Below are positions 6,255 to 10,264 of a DNA stretch of 10,264 nt, in pieces (position 1 is the stretch's first letter; each line of letters starts with the position of its first letter). The DNA is from Candidatus Zixiibacteriota bacterium (GTDB lineage: Bacteria > Zixibacteria > MSB-5A5 > GN15 > JACZUZ01), in contig JADFNA010000030.1 of assembly GCA_022563625.1 (NCBI GenBank), positions 1 to 10,264 on the forward strand, written 5' to 3'. Position numbers and translations under genes: made by a program. The notes beneath the pieces were generated by a model, which searched no databases, was not told where the DNA came from, and saw nothing but the letters and a program-made list of their open reading frames with translations.

Positions 6255-7313
6255 CTAGTTTTCCACAAACGCCCCGGAAAAACTCACACCCACCAGCGCC
6301 GGGTAGCTTAGTTGTGAGCCGACTGTGTTGAGCGAAATTGGAATAGACAACGAAAGGTTAACGGCGCCCGGTCCCAGGGCACGCGAAATGTGTACACTGG
6401 CCAGAATATCTGTGCGGCCAAGATTGCCCTCCCCGGTTACCTGCGAATTACTCCAATCCTCGCGCGTTTCATGATAGACGCTCAGTCCCGCCTGCCACGA
6501 CAGACCCAGAGGCTGGGAGATCAGTCTGGCCAGCGCGGCGCCGTTGTATATGTGGCCGGCCTTGTACCCATGGTTATTTCGGCCTGCGGAAATTTGCGCG
6601 AGCGCAGTAACACTGATGCTCACTGACCCCATAAAGCGGTTGAGGCCAAGTCCGACAACGGGTGACACTACACCTGTGCCCCACTGAAAATGCTGGTGCT
6701 CAGCGCCCTGTCCTCCCAGCTCAAACGGGTTTTCCTCTGTACGGCCCAGGGGAATAGTAAAGCCCAGGCGAGTTGAGAACCCCCAGTCAGCGGATTCGTG
6801 TCCGAGGATCAAGAGCAGGCGTGGATCGGAAATACGGGCATAGGTTTTGTTGTGATGATGGAGGTCAGAAACTCCATCGCTGGCCGGATCATACGGCGCC
6901 CCGGTTGGAGTGGTAAAGTCGATCCGACTGCGAATTATTCTGAGAGGAAGATAAACCTCAACTCCAAGATTCTGTCTCAGGCCGACAGCTACGGTGGCGC
7001 TCAAGTCAGCCGGAATAATTCTCAGTTCATGGCGGTATGGCAGAGGTTCGGGGCGTGAGGTGTCGTTGCAATCCGGGCCGATGTCGGGGCAGGCATGAGC
7101 ATGGCTATCGGATATGCTTGTACCGCTGAGTGATATCATATATTGAATTTCGCCTGGAAGCGGCGGTAAAACAGCGGACCCGCCGACCGGCAGGTTAGGG
7201 TTGCTTCAGCCCGCTCAGGCGGCGCCGGGGGCGATTTGCGCAAAAACAACCAGAGCGCAAAAAGACAGCAGCGTACGTTTTGTGAGACTGGCGAGAATAC
7301 CGGCAGAATTCAT
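6255..7313 (-). CDS. putative outer-membrane beta-barrel selenoprotein with a U-x-x-U motif
   Basis: Read from ATG 7313 to TAG 6255 the frame has 352 codons, of which two are UGA: codon 33 (7215-7217) and codon 36 (7206-7208). Residues 1-32 form a clear signal peptide (basic TKR, then LLSFCALVVFAQIAPGAA). The mature protein would begin near U-A-G-U followed by SNPNLPVGG. After Met59 come a metal-ligand-like patch SHAHACPDIGPDC (70-82), HHH at 152-154, the LGRTEENPFELGG and HQHFQWGTG blocks (189-214), and amphipathic Gly-rich strands to the end, as in outer-membrane barrels. I recall uncharacterised homologues with a C-x-x-C just before SNPNLP, which would align Cys with both UGA codons; this needs a search. 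A SECIS-like hairpin follows the second UGA. ATG 7313 lies 9 nt after the thioredoxin gene's stop, has no clear ribosome site and is probably translationally coupled. The alternative is a gene with two nonsense mutations, or translation only from Met59, which would lack a signal peptide. Confidence 0.72.
7179..7208 (-). promoter_or_regulatory. bacterial SECIS-like hairpin after the tandem UGA codons
   Basis: Minus-strand RNA: CC (7194-7193), bulged U7192, GCC (7191-7189), loop GGUC (7188-7185), then GGC (7184-7182) and GG (7181-7180) close the stem. A bulged U, three pairs and a GGUC loop are the features SelB recognises in E. coli fdhF. Seventeen nucleotides separate the second UGA (7208-7206) from the loop, against about 18 in fdhF as I recall it. 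The first UGA is 26 nt from the loop, within the usual bacterial range. Confidence 0.68.
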
Positions 7314-7322
7314 GGAGATTGA

Positions 7323-8009
7323 TCAGCCGCTGCCGGCCTTGGCCAGCGCTTTGTCAAGTTTTTCAATGTCCAATCCGGTGATGCGCGCGATACGTTTGCC
7401 GTTTTTGTCGAATACGAGTACATAAGGAATGCCGCGCACACGGCGTAGAAATTGCTTGGCGACCGGGGATTTGTAATTGACAATATTGACCTTGCGGATT
7501 GCCACATCATCGCGCGTTGTTGCCAGCTTGAGCAAAGTTTGATCCAGGACCCGGCAAGGGCCGCACCAATCGGCATAAAAATCGACAATGTTTATTTTGC
7601 CCGGCGCGAGTCCGGCAGACAGGTCTTCGATCTTCTCACCCTGTTTGCTGAGCCAGAGTATATCTGCGCTGTCAGGGTAGACTAGCTGGGTGGCATAGCC
7701 GCCTTTCCCGGCGCCTAGCTCGCAGGAGTATCCAGTATAGCTCACCACAGCTAGTAGCAAAGAGTCAGTCACGTTCTGCCCTACAACCAGAATACACTCG
7801 GCATTTTCGAGGTTGAATTCGGCGCTTATAAGACCGTCGATTTTTGATAACGCTTTCTCAATCGGAGTCCAGCAAGAGCCGCAGGTGACACCTTTCAGAG
7901 AAAGTGTGACTTCGCGGGTCGCCGCGTCGGCCTCACTCGCGGCGTATGTTACTGTCGTACAAGTTGTTACGACAACAAGGGCGATGGTGAAAGTAAGGAG
8001 TTTTCGCAT
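7323..8009 (-). CDS. periplasmic HMA-domain and thioredoxin-fold fusion protein
   Basis: A 228-residue secreted protein. The signal peptide is MRKLLTFTIALVVVTTCTTV and adjoining residues, with cleavage likely near TYA-AS (about residue 23). Residues about 33-98 form a heavy-metal-associated (HMA) domain with the metal-binding loop VTCGSCW (Cys43 and Cys46), as in copper and mercury carriers. Residues about 115-225 form a thioredoxin domain with DFYADWCGPC (Cys149 and Cys152) and the cis-proline motif GIPY (Pro195), so both redox and metal sites are intact. It probably acts in the periplasm as a thiol reductase or metal-delivery protein. Its stop lies 9 nt before the proposed start of the UGA-containing barrel gene, indicating co-transcription and a joint role. 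ATG 8009 is kept although its ribosome site is weak, because the signal peptide begins there. Confidence 0.85.
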   Translation of the reverse strand: MRKLLTFTIALVVVTTCTTVTYAASEADAATREVTLSLKGVTCGSCWTPIEKALSKIDGLISAEFNLENAECILVVGQNVTDSLLLAVVSYTGYSCELGAGKGGYATQLVYPDSADILWLSKQGEKIEDLSAGLAPGKINIVDFYADWCGPCRVLDQTLLKLATTRDDVAIRKVNIVNYKSPVAKQFLRRVRGIPYVLVFDKNGKRIARITGLDIEKLDKALAKAGSG

Positions 8010-8025
8010 TTTAATCAGTCATCTT

Positions 8026-8055
8026 TCATAGAGGTTTTAGTCATAGAGGTTTTAG
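8026..8055. repeat. 15-bp tandem duplication in the thioredoxin leader
   Basis: TCATAGAGGTTTTAG occurs at 8026-8040 and identically at 8041-8055, directly upstream of the minus-strand thioredoxin gene. On the minus strand each copy contributes an upstream ATG, which creates a nine-codon frame ending just before the real start. Confidence 0.95.
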
Positions 8056-8060
8056 TTTCC

Positions 8061-8092
8061 GGCAGTCGTGCAATCATGCAATCGGGCAATCG
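8061..8092. repeat. four degenerate 8-bp tandem units
   Basis: Consecutive octamers GGCAGTCG, TGCAATCA, TGCAATCG and GGCAATCG fill 8061-8092 without gaps. They lie between the 15-bp and 14-bp repeats of the same leader. They may be regulator-binding iterons or the product of slippage. Confidence 0.75.
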
Positions 8093-8103
8093 GGCGCCAC
8101 CCG

Positions 8104-8128
8104 ATATTATATACCCCATATTATATAC
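8104..8128. repeat. duplicated -10-like element upstream of the thioredoxin gene
   Basis: ATATTATATAC occurs at 8104-8114 and 8118-8128, a 14-bp period. Read on the minus strand each copy contains a perfect TATAAT (8111-8106 and 8125-8120), so the thioredoxin-barrel operon has two candidate -10 elements. No good -35 hexamer is seen at 16-18 bp from either. An activator-dependent or alternative promoter is possible. Confidence 0.6.
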
Positions 8129-8162
8129 ACTGTGTGGTAAACAACGTGGTTTCTATTTCATG

Positions 8163-8195
8163 AAAAAACCGCGCGAGTCTATTTGAGCTACGCAG
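8163..8195 (-). terminator. probable intrinsic terminator of the citrate synthase gene
   Basis: On the minus strand CTGCG (8195-8191) can pair with CGCGG (8173-8169) with one G-U pair, followed by six T (8168-8163). The stem is short and the loop is 17 nt, so this is a modest terminator. Its position, about 30 bp after the citrate synthase stop and before the next promoter, fits. Confidence 0.45.
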
Positions 8196-8226
8196 TAAAA
8201 TAGTTTCTGTTTCTGTCGACAGCCGG

Positions 8227-9516
8227 TCAGACCTTCACCGCCGGAGAAAACTTGGACTTGATAAATGCAGACGTGACTGATTTAGGCCGCGTGATCGGCA
8301 TGCCGACTGCGCGATTGAGAACAAGCTGCGCCACCAGTCCCAGCGCCCGCGAAACGGCGAACATGACGGTGTAGTAGCGGAACTCGCTTATGCCATATTG
8401 ATACAACAGCGAACCGGATATCGCGTCAACATTCGGGAACGGGTTTTTCGCCTTGCCCTGTTCGCGCAGAACATCGGGTATCAGCCGATAAATCTTGTCG
8501 ACAATGAGCATCAACGGGTCATCTTTGAAATGTTTGTCGGCGAACTGATGGAACGCGATAAAGCGCGGGTCCGGACATCGCAGCACGGCGTGGCCATATC
8601 CCGGGATCACCTTGCCGGAATTGAGCGTTTCCCAGGCGTATTCGACCAACTGTTCGTCAGTGGGCACACCGTGATAACGCTCATTGATACCCTGGACGAA
8701 ACGCAGGCAGCCCTGGTTCGCCAAACCGTGCAGCGGCCCGGCCAGGCCGTTCAGGCCAGCCGACACGGCGTAATACGGATCAGACAACGCAGAGCCAACA
8801 GTGGCGCAGGAAAAGGCTGAGACATTGCCGCCTTCGTGGTCCGAATGAAGTGTCAGATACAGGTTCATGAATTTTGCGAACTCTTCTTCGGGAGCGTCAA
8901 TCCCCAGCATGCGGGCGAAGTTGGCGCCCCAGCCGAGCTTGGCCTGTGAGGGAATCAAGCCGCCTTTCTCGTAGCGAATACGATACACCGCCGCGGCGAT
9001 CGCCGGAATTTTGGCGATTAGATTGAGGCCGTCTTCGAGAGCGGCCTCCCAGTATTCATCTTTGGACATGCCTTCGAAATATCGTTTGCGGAATACAGAC
9101 TCGCGCTCGAGCGAAAGAAGCGCCGCATTGAGCATAGCCATCGGGTGGCTGTCGAGCGGAAACGTGGCAAGCATGTTGTATACATAATCGGGAACTTCGG
9201 AACGCGAAATGAAATCTTCATGAAGCGAGCGCATCTGGCCTTCATCCGGAGTTTCACCGGTCAACAGCAGCCAGAAAATCTCTTCCGGCAGACGGTTGGT
9301 CAGTTCAAGAATAGGAATGCCCCGGATGAGCAGTCCTGTTTCCGGAGAAACTTCCGAGGTGTCACAAATCAAACTCGTTACACCACGCATGCCGCCGAAG
9401 GCCTGCGCTACTTTGACTTCGGAAAGTTTCTCATCGCCGCAGGCGGTGATAATCGCCTTAGCGTCCTCGCGCAGTGAATCGATTTGCGAGGCCAGCTTTT
9501 CCTTGAGGGCGGACAT
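8227..9516 (-). CDS. gltA: citrate synthase, type I mitochondrial-like
   Basis: Condenses acetyl-CoA and oxaloacetate to citrate, the entry step of the TCA cycle, in the cytoplasm. The 429-residue protein carries the catalytic triad His263 (GPLHGLAN), His309 (PGYGHAVLR) and Asp364 (PNVDAISG), plus the LHSDHEGGNVSAF block (223-235) and CPDPR (314-318). The sequence style (long N-terminal helix, SDHEGGN, PGYGHAVL) resembles mitochondrial enzymes more than the hexameric enterobacterial GltA, so it is probably a homodimer without NADH control; this last point is inferred from the family. It should be the Si-type enzyme. AAGGAAG lies 9 bases before ATG 9516. The gene forms a single unit between its own promoter and a modest terminator. 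Confidence 0.95.
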   Translation of the reverse strand: MSALKEKLASQIDSLREDAKAIITACGDEKLSEVKVAQAFGGMRGVTSLICDTSEVSPETGLLIRGIPILELTNRLPEEIFWLLLTGETPDEGQMRSLHEDFISRSEVPDYVYNMLATFPLDSHPMAMLNAALLSLERESVFRKRYFEGMSKDEYWEAALEDGLNLIAKIPAIAAAVYRIRYEKGGLIPSQAKLGWGANFARMLGIDAPEEEFAKFMNLYLTLHSDHEGGNVSAFSCATVGSALSDPYYAVSAGLNGLAGPLHGLANQGCLRFVQGINERYHGVPTDEQLVEYAWETLNSGKVIPGYGHAVLRCPDPRFIAFHQFADKHFKDDPLMLIVDKIYRLIPDVLREQGKAKNPFPNVDAISGSLLYQYGISEFRYYTVMFAVSRALGLVAQLVLNRAVGMPITRPKSVTSAFIKSKFSPAVKV

Positions 9517-9704
9517 ATTATCTAACTTCCTTAGCTTGTACCTGTTTCTCCCCTGGCTGTGGGAGTGCTACACGTATCGGCCGTTGGTGTATATCTGTTT
9601 AGCGCAGATGTTTCTGGTACCAGTGGATGGCGCTATGCGCATGAGCGGCATGATGTCTGGCGCTACTATTCAGGCCCGGACCGCGCAGGCCGATCCCGCA
9701 TGGA

Positions 9705-9733
9705 TATATAGGTCGCTGATTGTAGGCTGTCAA
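9705..9733 (-). promoter_or_regulatory. promoter for citrate synthase
   Basis: On the minus strand TTGACA (9733-9728, perfect -35) and TATATA (9710-9705) are separated by 17 bp. It lies 28 bp beyond the stop of the FmdB gene. Transcription would start near 9698, giving a leader of about 180 nt. The remainder of 9517-9760 holds no gene that I can support. Confidence 0.65.
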
Positions 9734-9760
9734 GCGAGCCAGGCAGGGGGCTGGCGCCGC

Positions 9761-10129
9761 TCAGGTAGATTTGGTAGAACCGGATGAAACTGGACCGCCG
9801 GCGCTTGAGCCTGATGCCTTTGACGAAGTTTTTGAGCCAGACGAGCCGCTCTCTTTTGACGCGGAATCAGATGGGCCTCCCTTTTCGGACTTGTCAGATT
9901 TGGCTGCTTTAGCGGAGCTGTCAGCCTTGGAATCTTTCTTGTAACTGTCAGAACGGTAGTCAGTCGTGTAGAAACCACTGCCCTTAAAAAGAAGACCTGC
10001 GCCGCCCGAGATCAGTCTCTGTGTTTTTTTACCGCAGGCCGGGCATTTTTCTATCGCGTCCTCTGTTATGGACTGAAACTCTTCAAATTCATGAGAGCAG
10101 GACGGGCATTTGTATTGATAGGTCGGCAT
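9761..10129 (-). CDS. FmdB-type zinc-ribbon protein
   Basis: A 122-residue cytoplasmic protein of the FmdB/CxxC_CxxC_SSSS family, whose role is not firmly known; some members are described as regulators. The N-terminus MPTYQYKCPSCSHEFEEFQS starts a zinc ribbon with Cys8/Cys11 and Cys29/Cys32 (KCPACG). The family motif GLLFKGSGFYTTDYR follows (about 46-59). Residues 60-122 are a low-complexity Ser/Lys/Gly tail, probably disordered, as is common in this family. Length is usual. AAGGA about 9 bases upstream supports ATG 10129. The gene begins 23 bp after the aminotransferase stop and is likely co-transcribed with it. Confidence 0.88.
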   Translation of the reverse strand: MPTYQYKCPSCSHEFEEFQSITEDAIEKCPACGKKTQRLISGGAGLLFKGSGFYTTDYRSDSYKKDSKADSSAKAAKSDKSEKGGPSDSASKESGSSGSKTSSKASGSSAGGPVSSGSTKST

Positions 10130-10152
10130 GATCTGGTCCTTGTGTTGGGGAT

Positions 10153-10264
10153 TTAGAGCGCTGAAATGCCGCGCTTGATACGCTGGCAGCCGTCCTCGAC
10201 CAACTCCTGCGCGGCGGAAAAAGAAACTCGCACATAATCGCCGGCGCCGAAAGCCTAACCTGGT
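10153..10264 (-). pseudogene. class I/II aminotransferase C-terminal end with internal amber codon (partial)
   Basis: The last 36 sense codons to TAA (10153-10155) read AFGAGDYVRVSFSAAQELV and onward, ending KRGISAL. This is the C-terminus of PLP-dependent aspartate-aminotransferase-like enzymes, in which the Arg of YVRVSF binds the substrate carboxylate. The family motif PG(S/E)AFG appears as Pro-Gly-TAG-Ala-Phe-Gly, with the TAG at 10255-10257, nine bases from the window edge. GAG or TCG would need one base change to give TAG. Either the gene is broken or the base is an error near a contig end. The rest lies outside the window. Confidence 0.6.

Noticed and set aside
6255..7139. Barrel gene starting at the ATG at 7139
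   Set aside because: This start gives no signal peptide and lies 184 bp after the thioredoxin stop. The upstream frame encodes a signal peptide and is broken only by two UGA codons with a SECIS-like hairpin, so the longer reading is preferred.
7206..7217. Genome-wide reassignment of UGA to tryptophan or glycine
   Set aside because: mlaF, mlaD, the DinB-family gene, the thioredoxin gene, citrate synthase and the FmdB gene all end with UGA at the expected family C-terminus.
8026..8128. CRISPR array
   Set aside because: The units are 8-15 bp in direct tandem without spacers.
8398..8820. 140-codon plus-strand frame inside citrate synthase
   Set aside because: It is antisense to highly conserved catalytic regions of the citrate synthase gene and shows no family features.
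9730..9978. 82-codon minus-strand frame within the FmdB gene
   Set aside because: It is a shadow of the Ser-rich tail of the FmdB protein in another frame.

Overview
The window looks like Gram-negative chromosomal DNA of roughly 50% GC. The evidence is an Mla-type phospholipid transport operon, an outer-membrane beta-barrel candidate, Sec signal peptides and a citrate synthase of the long mitochondrial-like (type I) form. That combination suggests an FCB-superphylum, Zixibacteria-like or deltaproteobacterial lineage. This placement is inference only; nothing in the window fixes the taxon.

Layout: (1) 2-3406, plus strand: the end of an operon, with mlaE (5' end outside the window), mlaF, mlaD and an unrecognised one-helix membrane protein. 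(2) 3448-3795, minus strand: a decayed LysE/RhtB-family exporter, with both ends recognisable, the middle deleted and an in-frame amber codon. (3) 4017-4514, plus: a DinB-fold protein behind a good sigma-70-type promoter. (4) 4680-6139, plus: a promoter overlapping an inverted repeat, a structured leader of about 220 nt, then a trypsin/V8-like serine protease without a signal peptide, closed by an intrinsic terminator. (5) 8128-6255, minus: a leader packed with short tandem repeats, then a periplasmic HMA-thioredoxin protein and, 9 nt after its stop, a beta-barrel candidate. (6) 9733-8227, minus: promoter and citrate synthase. (7) 10264-9761, minus: the end of an aminotransferase (with an internal amber codon) and an FmdB-type zinc-ribbon protein.

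The most important observation concerns the gene at 6255-7313. A plain ORF call starts at 7139 and has no signal peptide. The same frame reads upstream to an ATG at 7313 that encodes a good signal peptide, interrupted only by two UGA codons spaced as a U-x-x-U motif (residues 33 and 36). Seventeen nucleotides after the second UGA there is a hairpin with a bulged U, three base pairs and a GGUC apical loop, the hallmark of the Escherichia coli fdhF SECIS element. Six other genes here end in UGA, so UGA is a normal stop in this genome. The simplest reading is a two-selenocysteine protein of the cell envelope, co-transcribed with a thioredoxin-fold partner. I know of no described selenoprotein of this type, but I could not search.

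The Mla genes would work together: MlaE and MlaF form the inner-membrane ABC transporter and MlaD is the MCE lipid-carrying subunit. No mlaB or mlaC is visible. The thioredoxin and barrel genes probably act together on thiol or metal chemistry in the envelope. The other genes are metabolic or of unknown role.
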